NCBI GenBank assembly: GCA_000310025.1
Contig: FN648645.1
Location: 82,654-102,816, forward strand
Direction: 5' to 3'
From: Ectocarpus siliculosus
Taxonomy: Eukaryota > Sar > Phaeophyceae > Ectocarpales > Ectocarpaceae
DNA length: 20,163 bases
In this document: piece after piece, positions 8,742 to 19,039 of the stretch
How the letters are laid out: each line of letters begins with the position of its first letter
How positions within the stretch are numbered: position 1 is the stretch's first letter
Program-made: the position numbers and the translations under genes
The notes under the pieces: generated by a model
Database searches by the model: none
Seen by the model: only the letters and a program-made list of their open reading frames with translations
What the model was told of the DNA's origin: nothing

Positions 8742-9496
8742 CTACAGGTGACTGCTGTTTGGGTCCATAAACCTTTTTGGCGGGTTGTGGAGATGCATGA
8801 TGTTGATCGCACGTGCAAAGGTTGGAAGTTGAAAACGCTGGGCGTCCGCCGAAATGATTAATTTTTCCAAAACTTTTTTGTGCTCGGCCGGAAATACGCC
8901 CCACACGGCTCGACGCTCGACACCACCTGTGGAGCGCACAGAGTGCGCCGGTGGACAGATTTCCTCCGGCTTGGCCGTCGGGTAAAAGTCGGGTGGAGGG
9001 GCAATAAGATACTATAGATAGGGCCCCCCTTCTATGCGCGTAAAAAAGTGTTCGGTCTGTTCGAAACATTTTGCCCGGAAAAAAAAAAAAAACTCCGTCC
9101 ATCCGACGGCGCCGTTTCCCTACTACTTGATAATAGACCGCTTTGGATGTTCATTTTTGGACGATGCGTCCTTGCTCCCAGGGACACCGTGGATCTTCAC
9201 GTCTGGCATACACCTGTGCTCAGGCGTAGGCCAGTGTATTGCAAGCTTATTTTTTCATTTAAGTTGATAGAGGGCGAGATAAATTGCGGAAAACCTGTGG
9301 TTTTGGCGCTTTTTGGCACGCTTTTGTTGCTGACGGCGGAGGCGATGCGAGTCTCGAAAACGTGAGTTTGAAGCGCACTAAGTTGGGATTCATAGGTGAC
9401 AGCACATAAAGAGGTAGGTAAATTGCGCAAGCCGTTATGGAGCACGCGTGCGTCAAAAATGGTCACTATTGGCCCGAAATCTAACTGAAGTTCCAC
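8742..9496 (-). CDS. spliced gene of unknown function (two exons visible)
   Basis: Exon 9496-9214 follows a very strong acceptor (a run of T, then CTCCTGCCTCCGTCAG). It encodes about 94 residues beginning VELQLDFGPIVTIFDARVLH and ends at ACAG|GTGTAT. Exon 9011-8742 follows CTATCTATAG and encodes 89 residues plus a TAG stop, including YLIAPPPDFYPTAKPEE, RRAVWGVFPAEHKKVLEKL and INIMHLHNPPKRFMDP. Both bodies look strongly like real protein, with mixed charged and hydrophobic residues and few rare codons. I do not recognise a family. The phases do not match directly: the first exon ends in phase 1 and the second starts in phase 0. A small exon between them, or a different donor, must therefore be missing from this model. 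A further upstream candidate is the frame at 9690-9790 containing DDIDGNMEQPAVVQLKKIG. Confidence 0.45.
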
Positions 9497-9689
9497 CTGA
9501 CGGAGGCAGGAGCGAGCGAAAAAAAAAAGGAGTTCTTTGTAGAGACGGGCGACACAAAAACATTCGGCATGCGGAAATGAGAGGTTGCTCTGCCGCGACC
9601 ATCCCACGCGGTGAGAGCTGGGTGTGTGGTTGCTGCTCCCCAGCGATTCGTGCGACTGCTGAACTCGAGAAAGACGTATGTGATGTGTC

Positions 9690-9790
9690 TCAAAAAAGGA
9701 AAACGAGTGCCTGGTTGCTGAAAAGTCCGATTTTCTTCAACTGAACTACTGCTGGCTGTTCCATATTACCATCTATATCATCACAGGTGC
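9690..9790 (-). CDS. candidate upstream exon of the 8742-9496 gene
   Basis: A minus-strand frame containing CDDIDGNMEQPAVVQLKKIG and then GLFSNQALVF runs to a TGA at 9690. Its composition matches a true exon. The only in-phase joins to the exon at 9496 would use weak donors (GTTTTC, GTAGTT or a GC site), so the link is unproven. Confidence 0.25.
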
Positions 9791-10019
9791 TGCTGCTGGG
9801 ATGCAGCGAAGAGATACATTGATAGCAAGCCCCCCGCGCACGCATAAAGACCAAGCCCGTTCGAGCTCGTGGTCTTTCCATTGTCTGGTGTGTTCAATAA
9901 AGCAGCAGGGGTGCAGCAAAGATGGTGTGAAGCAGAAATGGTTCAAAACAATGGCCGAAAGGGTAAAAAAAAAAAAAAAAAAGAGGCTCACGACACCATC
10001 ATCGCTGTTTATGTCGATC

Positions 10020-12736
10020 TCACTTGCTTGACCTACGAGGATGTTATGGCTCCCGAGCCCGAGTCTCCGCCGGCCGCCTCGCCGACCGCCATAACACGAC
10101 GAACTCTCGACCCTACTCAAGTGGTTTCCACGCGGACTCCTCACCGTACGGCAGTTGTGGCAGGCAAGCCCCTTCCGCCCGTGGATTATGGGCTTCTCTG
10201 AGGACCCACCTGCTCCCACTCGGATTCCGCTTCGCCTCGACCGTTTCGACGTTCCCCGCCCGCGTCTTCCGCATCGACTACGCCCCCGTCTTTGACCAGG
10301 TTGGTTTCGACCCCTGGTGCTGATGATTCGATCCTGGATCCTCCTTCGCCTGTGGCTCGTGCCAGGGATCTTTCATCTTCAACGCATTCCGCAACTTCGG
10401 TTGCTCCTACCCAGCAGTCCTCTGCTGCCCACGGTTTTTCGGAATCTCCGACGAGTTCGGTCTCAACCACTCGTACGCCTTCGTCTTCGGTTTCCGCTGC
10501 TACTCTGCCTTCGGGTGGGTTGCAGTCGGAGCTTTATGAATCGGCCCCCTCTTCTATCGAAGCGGCTTTGCATTCTTCGGCAGATTTAGTCTTCCGGGCG
10601 TCTATCAAACGTTTTTCGCATGCTGATTGGTCTCGCGAGCAACGTAACGAGCCTGTTTGTGATGCAGCTATTCGTTTCATCCTTCTGGGTCGGCCTTCGC
10701 CTCTCCCTTCGGATTTCCTGGATCATCTTCCGTCCGCTCGTCGACCTCCTCTGTCGGAGATCCGCGACCTGTCTAGCAAAGGCCGGTTACATGTCGACGA
10801 CGATGGTTTGGTTTTGCTTGTTTGCAAGCAAACAGCGACCCCGTCGTCTAACACCACACGTCCTGGCGGGCGTGCTGCTCGCCTCCTGAACGACGAACCG
10901 ATTCCGATACATGTTGCCATACTCATGCGTCCGTGGATCATGCAAGCCTGTAACGCTTCTGCATCCTGCCATCTCGGTGCCTCTTGCACGCTTAGCATGC
11001 TGGAACGTGTCTATTGGTGGGTTGGCATGAGTGTTTGCACGAAATGGTGGGTACGGCATTGTTTGCGATGCCAAGCCCGCAAATCATTTCGTCAGACGCC
11101 TCGATGGCCTACTTTGTGCCTTCCGCTGCCTTCGGGCCCTGGTCCCCTCTCGTTGACACCGCGTGGAAACACATATATTCTCCTTTTCACTGATCGTTTC
11201 AGCCGCCGTGCTGATATGTACGCGGCTAAGGCTGCAGATTTCACCGCCGAAGACACCGCTGACATACTTGTGAATCGGTATACCCCTTTGTGGGGTTGCC
11301 CTTTGAGTCTCTTGTCTGATATTGGCTCCCAGGTTTGTTCTAAACTGCCGCAGGCGGTGTACGCGCGTCTGACTATTCGCAAGTGGCTACTAGCTCGTAC
11401 CATCCCAACAGCAATGGGGGTGTGGAGCGAGTCAATCACACTATGGCTCAGATGTCGGCTGTGGTCGTCAATGAGAGGCAAGATTATTGGGATATTCATC
11501 TGCCGCACGTTGAGTTTGCCTACAACAATTCGGTTAGTGCCGCTACTGTTTTGGCGCCCAACGAGGTGCATATGAACCGACTGCCACGGCTTTAGAGCAT
11601 CCATATGCTCGAGGCCACCAAAGCTTGCATCGCGATCAACTTGAGTATGGCGATCTCGCTGCTGATCGCCAACGTCGTTCTTACGGTTTACTTCGTTCGT
11701 GAATAGCGCAACTCGTCGGTTTGGCGGATTGAGCGGCGTAACTCCGCTCTATCGGATGCTTTGCGTAAGGTTCCCTCTTACACCGTCGGTGGATGGGTGT
11801 GGGTGTACAACACCGAATCTACCATTCGCCAAGGTGTTCGTTCAGGCACGGATGACAAGGTTCTCAAGGCTATGTTGTCTTTCCGCTGGACTGGCCAGTT
11901 CAAGATCTTGGCCGTGGGTCCGTGTCCTGACGCTCTAGACGGTTGTCCTCTGGCTTCTAAGTTACTTTTTCTGGATCTTCCATCGGATCTGCCGGGTCCA
12001 GACTTGAAAAATCGTGTATCGGTTGCGCGTTGCAAGCCTTGCGCTAACCCACATGATACTAAAGATTTGCCTCGGTTCCTGCCTACTGGCCTTACACCGT
12101 ATGTGCTCAACTCCTATGCGAATAAACCTCCTCCCTACCATGTTGCGGAAGACGACGTGTCGACTCCGGCCAAACGTCTCGAGGTTGACCGCATTAGTGG
12201 ACATCAGTCTGTTCGTGGTCGTGGTGGCACCATCGCTGTTTTATACCAGACGCGCTGGAAAGGTCTTCTTCGTCCTTCTTGGGAACGTGAGATGGACCTC
12301 CAGCACTCCAAGTCACATTCTCCGGTATTGGACGGGTTCACCTGATCAACACCGTCAAACAAATCGCCGTTATCGGGCGATGCGTATTGGTGCGGCCACA
12401 CGCGAAATGGCGCGGGCTGAAGGAGAGCGAGCCTTGCCTTCGGGCTATTCGATCGTCTGGTCACGACCTGCAGGTGTTTCGCGCCCATTGTTGTCGGTCC
12501 TACGCTGCCTGGGCGACTACGTGAGTGGCGAATCTTATGGGGTTCTCTTCGGTACCGGTCCTTTTGTCGTTCCGACGGTGATCTTTCTTTTTGTCGTTCT
12601 GACGACCTTTCTTTGTATTCTTCTGGTTTTCTTACTTTCTTCGGTTTCGACCTTGCTCCAGTCGTCGAAGGCTTTTCTTAGCCCCGTCAGTTCCTTTCGG
12701 TATCTTTTGTGTCGTCTAAAAGTCCAACGATAGTCT
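10020..12736 (+). mobile_element. degenerate, 5'-truncated Ty3/gypsy-type LTR retroelement remnant
   Basis: The segment carries the 3' half of a gypsy-type pol gene: a Ser/Pro-rich linker, the zinc-binding and core domains of integrase, a long C-terminal region and a chromodomain-like end. I see no gag, protease, reverse transcriptase or RNase H. An 18-base A run at 9965-9982 lies just upstream of the first recognisable codons. An LTR-like repeat begins about 160 bases after the last codons (12898) and may be its 3' LTR. The reading frame is broken several times. The element is on the opposite strand to all the cellular genes. Confidence 0.75.
10292..12733 (+). pseudogene. retroelement integrase with chromodomain-like C-terminus, frameshifted
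   Basis: Frame one (10292-11575, open upstream to a TGA at 10199) has a Ser/Pro-rich start and an H2C2-like finger: CHLGASCTLSMLERVYWW, then CLRCQARK; the first His of the usual pair is not seen. It continues through TPRGNTYILLFTDRFSRR and LLSDIGSQVCSK. A one-base loss near 11383 moves the reading to a second frame with SSYHPNSNGGVERVNHTM, whose Glu codon is at 11425. Counting that base, it stands 35 residues after the Asp at 11318, the classical D-x35-E spacing. The first catalytic Asp, expected 50-60 residues before, is absent; the segment between PSGPG and TPRGN looks shortened. Stops follow at 11593 and 11704. The frame from 11761 includes GGWVWVYNTESTIRQGV and ends with YQTRWKGLLRPSWEREMDL, chromodomain-like. 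Another shift near 12315 leads to RYWTGSPDQHRQTNRRYR and on to 12733. It is not functional as read. Confidence 0.8.
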
Positions 12737-12886
12737 TGCGACCCATCGAGTGAGAGGGTGAATTGTGCTGTTTTGGAGCTCCACATCGATCCTCGATACT
12801 TTCATTTAGAGTCTCGACAATTGCTTGCCAAGCTCCAACGCTCTCTAGTATCTGCGTATGAGAACCTTCAGGGTGGGCTAGTGTCG

Positions 12887-13103
12887 TAGGATTCTGATGT
12901 GTAGACGGGACGTCGAAGAGAATGGTTTCTTCTAGAAAGCGCGGAGAGATGTAACTCCCCGCGGAAGGATGGAACAGGGGACAGGCTAATAGCCCCTTGC
13001 TTGTACTGAGGACCCTGCGCCCCTTGGTGTAATTTCTACCAATACCGAAGGCAACAGCTACTGCCGCTACTTATCTACAAGAGTATTAACAAGTGAGTTA
13101 TTC
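12887..13103 (+). repeat. LTR-like dispersed repeat, copy A
   Basis: This 217-base block matches 18161-18378 in the same orientation, almost without gaps and at roughly 75% identity by eye. Shared words include TTCTAGAAAGCG, AACAGGGGA, AGGCAACAGCTACTGC and GTATTAACAAGTGAGTT. A TG..CA-bounded core runs from 12898 (TGTGTAG) to 13091 (TTAACA), 194 bases, as expected of a short LTR. Its position 160 bases after the retroelement remnant suggests it could be that element's 3' LTR. However, both copies also share bases just outside the core, which argues for a longer unit. Confidence 0.7.
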
Positions 13104-15107
13104 ACGGGCCAACCAGACTTCATCACGCGTGCATACCACCACACATGTACAGGTGAACGGTAGAGAGAGTTACGTTCGTTTGTGCGGTGTGGTGTGCCAC
13201 CTACAAAATAGTACTACGCGTACCCCCCTGTCCTTCACAGGTGAACGGTAGATCACTTTTTTGTATATCACCAACAACTGTATAACATTTCGTGGATACT
13301 ACACTGTTCTGTGTTGAGGAAATGGACACGGTTGTTTGTTGCTTGTTGTGTACTCCAAAGCATGTGCTCCGGGCTGAATGAGTTCGGACACCCGCATGCA
13401 TGCACATCTCACGAAAAATTGCTTCTTCACAAACCTGCAAGTTGGTCTTACGCAATAATTCTGTCAACGATGCTGTAGTATTGAAGGTAGGTGCTGCTGT
13501 AGTCTACTACGTATCATATACAGATTGACGCCTTTTCCAGCTTCGTGCCCTTGGTATGCTGTGCACACTCTTCACCCGCCACCGTTCCTTTCAGCGTACT
13601 GCTGAGGTGAGGGCTAGGGCACCTGGCGCCCGAGCCTAGAGATCTTGTTATACACAATGTGAAGACAAACAACAACGTCAAGCTGATCGTCGTGAGCAGC
13701 GCCATGTCGCCCCGATCACACCAACCCGGAACAAACTACTACCAGGCAAGGCTGTCTCGGGACGCCGACAGCTCGGTATAGTCCGACTGGCCTTTCTGTG
13801 CTGGTACTGGTGGATGTCTGTTGTGGGACGACACGAGTAGCGATTCCTAAAGTCCCCGATGAATACCTCACGTGTATATTATTCTCTTGGAACAACAAGC
13901 GCTTGCTGTTGTCTTGCTCTTGAAGGTAGACTGGACGCAGAGAGGGGGGGACGACACGCTCCCTCCATAACCAACTACAATGGCTCTGTCCTCCCCTGCT
14001 TCGTCCTCCGGTCGGAAGTTACTTCATCTCAAATCCCACAAAACGTGGCGGGGTACCTCCAGAAACATCCATCGATGTTGTGTTCGCACTACAAACCGTT
14101 TCGATCTCTGCACAGTACCTTCTAATGTCCGTACAGGTTCGTCATATGGAAGGCGGGCGTCGTACGTACGCGGTCACCGGCTATCCAGTGCAAATAGGTG
14201 TTATTACACACTTCGGAACACGAAAAAATGACACCAGAGAACTCAGAACAATCGCCACAAAGGCAAACAAACGTGGAACACAAAGAAAGCGAAGAAGACA
14301 AGCAGGCAAAACAACACATCATGGCCTGTGGTATCCCAGCCGTTCGCTAAGAATCTCGATGGTGATTCTAGAAATCCAGGAATAGTTCGTCGTGCCGCCG
14401 TAAATTTTCCAATATGCCTCGATCGCTCTGCGCTGGGGAAAGCAACGGGGGTAGAAGCGCGGGACGTCGATAATGCAAACATTAGCTGCGAACGACCCAT
14501 GGAATGTTCGACCAAGTACGAATCCACTTCGTAAAGCATCGGCAGTTACATATCAAAGGGGGGGAGTGATGATCAGCCGAGCTTGGTTTTCACTGATTTC
14601 GACAACGACCGCGGAAGAAGAGCACACAAGGATTGATCACACGCGGATGCGTGACACCAGTGTGGAAGTGTGGAAAAGTACTCCAGTTCTCCCACAGACC
14701 AGGGGTAAGGAAGTGTTTTCTTCACGTTTCTTATCTAAAACCTAGACTTGACTATGACGACACGCAGGCGACACGGCGGATATTCGGTGGGGAATCAGTA
14801 CGGGATATCATGAAGTGGCGACTAGTCGACCGCCCACGTTCGTTGCTCGGGCCGTGCCGTCGGAAGGCTGCAGCTGGAGTAGTGCAGACCGAAACGTTCC
14901 CAAATACATCCGTGTCGAATTCTGGGTCGTACCATTCGGATTTGTAGGTATGTAATGGCGCACCTGCAGCCTCCCGGCACAGGACGGTCCCAACAACTTA
15001 CCTGGCCATGCGAACGGTTGCTACTGCTGCATGTCGTTTACTGGTTTCCCAACAAACATGCCCACTCTCGGCCGGAAGGTCGTTTTCGATCATTTGTTCC
15101 AGTACTC
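13104..15107. other. interval without a clearly supported gene
   Basis: No protein domain could be recognised on either strand. There is a 16-base direct repeat, ACAGGTGAACGGTAGA, at 13149 and 13237 (88 bases apart). A minus-strand segment at about 15107-15005 is open in one frame (VLEQMIENDLPAESGHVCW) between an ATATTAG acceptor and a GTAAGT donor. It may be followed by a segment at 14960-14830 containing YKSEWYDPEFDTDVFGN. These look like exons, but their phases do not join and no family is recognisable. The remaining open frames of 60-100 codons overlap on both strands. Confidence 0.35.
13514..13705 (-). CDS. short frame with a signal-peptide-like start
   Basis: This 63-codon minus-strand frame begins with a textbook hydrophobic segment (MALLTTISLTLLFVFTL at residues 1-17) followed by a polar, Cys-containing tail. 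It could be the first exon of a secreted or membrane-anchored protein. A possible next exon begins at a CAACTTGCAG acceptor near 13433. No good donor connects them, so this remains a candidate. Confidence 0.25.
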   Translation of the reverse strand: MALLTTISLTLLFVFTLCITRSLGSGARCPSPHLSSTLKGTVAGEECAQHTKGTKLEKASICI

Positions 15108-17310
15108 CTAATATCTTAGATTCAGACCAGAACCTGACTGTAAAGAAATCAATAGTCTTTTTTTTCCAAAGTTGTTTGAAGACGGTACTCCAGGCGTCGC
15201 CAGTTCCGTGTCAAGCGCCATACAACTCACCTGCATTTCCTCTGTCTCTGCCATAGAGAGTGATCTCAGGACCTCGATCATTTGAGGCACTTCATCTGGG
15301 CTAAAGGTGAAGGAGAACGAAGACCAGTCCACCTTCTCCGGGAAAGGTTTCACCCAATCCCTCACCACAATCACAGGTATGGCGCCAGCGCTCAAAGCCT
15401 GAAGACGGTGATTTTTTCCCGGACAACGTGGAAAAACGTGTTTGCGTTGGTGGGCTGTGGCGGAGAAGGCCTTTCGTACACACTTGCCCTGCTGGCGAGA
15501 GAGAACTTTTCGTTTGTCTCTTCATTGACCGTCCGATATGCAGGGTTGACTCGAATCGAAGAGGAAGCAAATGACTACACCAACACGCCGAAACAAAGAT
15601 AAATAGCATTTAGTACTGGGACTGTGCTCGAATCAAAAGGTGACACGTCACGGCAAATTTATTGCGCGTTACATCAAAATTCACAAAGTCCCCGAGGTTG
15701 TGTTTAGATTTCCCGGCTGAACCGCGACAAAAAATCGTGATTCTTCCGTCGAACTCCTCGACAACAAAACCTTCAACTTGTTTGTTCGAGGGAAAGTGTA
15801 ATCTTTCTGTCAACATCGGTTTCTAACCAGCAGAGCGATGTGATGTCGAAGCAATTGCACACAGAATGCCCCATCCAGTATCCTACCTTAAGCGCCAAGC
15901 CCTGCTGTTGGGGTCCTTCCGTCGAGAGGAGCCCCCAAATGAACATTGAACGATTTTCATGTTTAATGGGGGCTGGTTCCCGCTGCTCATCGAGTTCACC
16001 GCTCGTTTATTCCTCATGGGGTTCTTGCACAACCTTTCGTCTAGCTTTCAGTGTAAACCATCTACAACAACGTTCGGAGGCTATTCAAGACAAGAGAGAA
16101 AGCAAATGTGGATTGTTTTCGGCGACGACACGAAAGTCACGGCGAGCGTCGATGTATTCAACCTCAAGAGAAACGACGGAAAGCGAAAGCGTGGATAGTT
16201 TGCTTTTGGTAACGACATGGCGAGCATCTAAGAAGCCCGACAGCGCGTACTCGCCTCTGCCAGACGATGAGTTCCAGGAGAAGCCCCGCCCGGCACTAAC
16301 GCGAACGTGGTGTTCATCAGGTCTTCAAAGTCGAACGACTTATACCGTGGCATCATCTCTTCAGCACAGAATTTGCGGTAGCGTTCCGAACAAAGCTTGG
16401 AAAATTGCTCGGGGCACTTTTCAGCGACCACCACTCCTCGTTCAGGATCATGTAGCTTCACGATGCTTGCGCGCTCTTCGTACCCATGTCTGTGGAAGTA
16501 TACTGTGCCCTGCAAGTGGGGTGCGAGCCATTGGGGTGAACTTAAGACGCAATTATACTGTTTGTGCACGATTTCGGCGTGTCTCTCGTCCTTGGCAAGC
16601 AAAAAGTACCGCGTCGCGGTTCTCGGGAATTCTTTGTTGTATTCGCTCTGCAGCCGGTCGTGAGCTTCACTCTTACGCGCACCACCACCAAAAAAACTGT
16701 AATTGAAAAAGCTACCAAAGAAACTGATGCGTGTACCTTCTACTATTTGCACTGGTCCAACTGACTCCGGCGCCATCATTGGTCACAGGTCAAGTACCAA
16801 ATATTTTCTTGTCACTTTCTATAGATCAAAGGGAGAGTAAAAATAACTTACAAGATCCTCCAAGGCAATCCGGGAGACGACCAAACCCGTACTAAGAAAA
16901 ACAGGACAAAGGCGATGCAATGAAAGCGCGCAAAATGAAGCATAGCACATACCCTAAACGTTAGAAAGTATCGCCGGGCATCGGGAGCAGATGTTTGAAG
17001 GTCATGAAACACCACTTTTGGGGTGTGTCCAATCGATATATCGAAGCCGTTGCGATAGTGGCAGGTATGTTGACTGGTTGCCGCCTCCATGGCATAGCTG
17101 TCGTAGTAGTACAGACGCTTATCCCTGCGGCAGGTACATGGCGAATGTTTTGTTCCCGAGATCAGCATATCATGACTCCATCGAGTCACGTCGGCGAGGA
17201 GTGAGAACCCCCACTTTTCAAAAACAACAACATGCTCTTCAATCGTTTCCGTCGTAGACGTATACACCTCATGCATTGTGACTCTTCTCGATAAGAAGGT
17301 AGGACTCGCC
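15108..17310 (-). CDS. exostosin-family (GT47) glycosyltransferase, spliced
   Basis: Exostosin-type enzymes transfer sugars to growing polysaccharides or glycoproteins in the Golgi. The inferred exons are about 17310-16953, 16509-16255, 15398-15231 and a short last one, 15137-15108. Exon one ends with YRNGFDISIGH and RRYFLTFR, matching the family's GFDVSIP..R.YFLTF block, then AGG|GTATGT. Exon two (85 codons after CTTGCAG) has ASIVKLHDPERGVVVAEKC, SFDFEDLMNTTFALVPGG and SPGTHRLAE. Exon three (56 codons) has ALSAGAIPVIVVRDWVKPFP and WSSFSFTFSPDEV and ends at ATGCAG|GTGAGT. Together they rebuild the core of the exostosin domain, including the Arg-Leu-Ala-Glu and GAIPV motifs. The exon two donor reads GAG|GCGAGT, a GC-AG intron. 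The first 60 residues of exon one do not obviously match the family, and no membrane anchor was found, so the 5' end is incomplete. The last exon gives only SGSGLNLRY and stop, shorter than usual family tails. Confidence 0.8.
15610..15816 (-). CDS. 68-aa open frame inside an exostosin intron
   Basis: A complete ATG-to-TAA frame of 68 codons lies within the 856-base intron between exostosin exons two and three, on the same strand. Its sequence is strikingly protein-like: QVEGFVVEEFDGRITIFCRG, then LGDFVNFDVTRNKFAVTCHL. The spacing of G-x-V, a short beta-rich stretch, GD-x-V-x-F and A-V recalls small OB-fold or cold-shock-like domains, but the resemblance is weak and the usual RNA-binding aromatic motifs are not seen. 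An AG just before it (TGGTTAG, eight bases or so ahead of the ATG) suggests it could instead be an exon. It could be a nested gene, an alternative exon or a gene fragment. Confidence 0.35.
   Translation of the reverse strand: MLTERLHFPSNKQVEGFVVEEFDGRITIFCRGSAGKSKHNLGDFVNFDVTRNKFAVTCHLLIRAQSQY
16255..16256 (-). promoter_or_regulatory. putative GC splice donor of the exostosin gene
   Basis: The exon ends at 16255 and the intron begins GCGAGT at 16254. Joining here to the CTTCAG acceptor (exon start 15398) gives an uninterrupted family motif (RLAE followed by ALSAGAIPV). The nearest GT, four bases further on, would shift the frame. Confidence 0.6.
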
Positions 17311-18160
17311 GTGGTCCTCTATAACGGGTACAGAGTAGCGTGCACCGGTAACACAGGTAGATTATGAGAAAATCGGAATTGGTTGAGTGTTTTCGGAATG
17401 TCTCAACCCGCGTAGAGAGAATCACTTCAAACGGCAAGAGAGTATCTGCACCCCGCGCACTTAATGTCTTGGCTACGGAAAAATAGCGGATACCACTAAT
17501 GAATAGTATCTTCGCACGCAAGGGGGTTGGGAGACTACCCTCACCTTCCCCTCGAATAAACAAAATGACGTTTTTGTCGCCGCGGAGAGGCAAAACCCCC
17601 AGAGGAAAAACGCAGCAGTTTTCTTGTGCGCCAAAGAATAGATGAACCTGTGTGGCAACTTGCTATCCGTAACCTTTCATGCTCTTCTCCCAAAGACAAC
17701 GCCGACCCCGCCATTGGAGCATCCGTACTTGCACGGTTCAAACGATAGCGTTACATCTTTTAAAACGATCTCAGCCAGTCAAACATATCGCAGTCAGCAA
17801 ACGCCTGCAATGGGCATTGCGCGTGTATCGAAGGGATCGAGCAAGTAATATTGAGTATTTTGACATAATGCACTACACGTTATCGGGTCATTGCATAGGT
17901 GCCCTCAGATTAATCGTGTGGCGTGTGCAAATTATTAGCACTCATTGAATCCCGGTTAGCCGAGCTGTGTTGCCGTTCGTTGACAACATCGGTCAGCGTG
18001 ATGTTCGGGGATGTCAGAGGGCTCACATGCTCCTGTAGCTGCGTTTCTTCCTTAATACCAAACCCTGGTGCGCCTTCGCACAGACCGACCTTGATACCTT
18101 GCACAGAAGGCCTCTGTATTCTGCCGAATCTCTGCACCTTTGTCTTCAGACAATATGGTA
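17311..18160. other. interval without a clearly supported gene
   Basis: The 5' exons of the exostosin gene should lie here or beyond. Overlapping frames of 60-135 codons occur on both strands, none with a recognisable domain, signal peptide or good splice pair. Nothing else was seen. Confidence 0.3.
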
Positions 18161-18378
18161 TAGGATTCACATGTGTAGGGGGAACATTTAAGAGAATGGT
18201 CCCTTCTAGAAAGCGTGGAAAGATGAAACTCACCGCGAAAGATAAAACAGGGGAAATGATCTAAGTAGCCCCTGCTTGAGCAGAAGATCGTGGGCCCCTC
18301 AGTGTCATTCCTGCCGATACCCAAGGCAACAGCTACTGCTGCTGCTGTTCCGCAAAAGTATTAACAAGTGAGTTCTTC
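18161..18378 (+). repeat. LTR-like dispersed repeat, copy B
   Basis: This is the partner of the block at 12887-13103, in the same orientation and 5,274 bases away. The TG..CA core would be 18172-18366 (195 bases). Divergence from copy A is mostly single substitutions, consistent with old insertion. No internal element sequence follows it that I can recognise, so it may be a solo LTR or the edge of a non-autonomous element. It lies upstream of the known exostosin exons, possibly in an intron. Confidence 0.65.
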
Positions 18379-18403
18379 TCAACGCGTGGCACTGCAAAAA
18401 CCC

Positions 18404-18739
18404 TTAATGCCCGCCAGCTGACATACATAGCCGTAGCTTATCTGATTCGTGTGATTGTTTTGGACGCACTGCACGGACAAGTTCCGTGAGCCGCAGAACA
18501 AACCATTTTCGGTATCGAATTTGGGCGTGCCACCCGTTCGCTTCTGTAATAAACTCTAGAGTTCCAAGTAATTCCATGTTGGGAAATATTGCTACTCCGT
18601 CCTTCGCCTGGCGGACGGAGTCCTGCCTCGACAAGTCTTCTTTCCTCCTGGACGTGTCAGAAGCGGAGCTTGCCGGCGCGCCGTCGCGTGAAAGCAATAC
18701 TGCACGCATGATAATTTCGGTTTTGAAACCACGCTACGA
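18404..18739 (-). CDS. possible exon, unknown product
   Basis: The minus-strand frame following a CAACTCGTAG acceptor contains GFKTEIIMRAVLLSRDG and GVAIFPNMELLGTLEFITEA, then a Trp/Arg-rich segment. It ends either at a TAA (18404) or at a GTATGT donor near 18425. The composition looks like real protein. It may be an upstream exon of the exostosin gene or part of another gene; no family was recognised. Neighbouring frames at 18592-19039 on the same strand (for example MFEWLFVRDNDMEET) may hold its preceding exon. Confidence 0.3.
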
Positions 18740-19039
18740 GTTGATACGAACGTTCCTCCACGAGAACGTGTAATTTTTTTATCAGTCGTTTCTTCCATGT
18801 CGTTATCACGTACGAACAGCCACTCGAACATGAAAATTGCCGCAGGTTCTTCTTAGGTGGTCTGTCATTGCCGGGAATGCAACGCATGCCCGTACAGTCG
18901 ACATTTTTATTCCAAACGCGCTGTTTTGTGGAATCACGGCTCCTCTGGTCCTGAAGTTTCGTAGTCCCTTGTGAAATCCTCTACACGGGGAACATCCTAC
19001 ACAAGAGCCCCAAACGCTCAAACTGGTGACCAAGCGCAC

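Noticed and set aside
15840-16706. A 288-codon plus-strand frame, one of the longest in the window.
   Set aside because: It is the shadow of exostosin exon two and its flanking introns; its composition is Ser/Arg-rich and lacks any domain.
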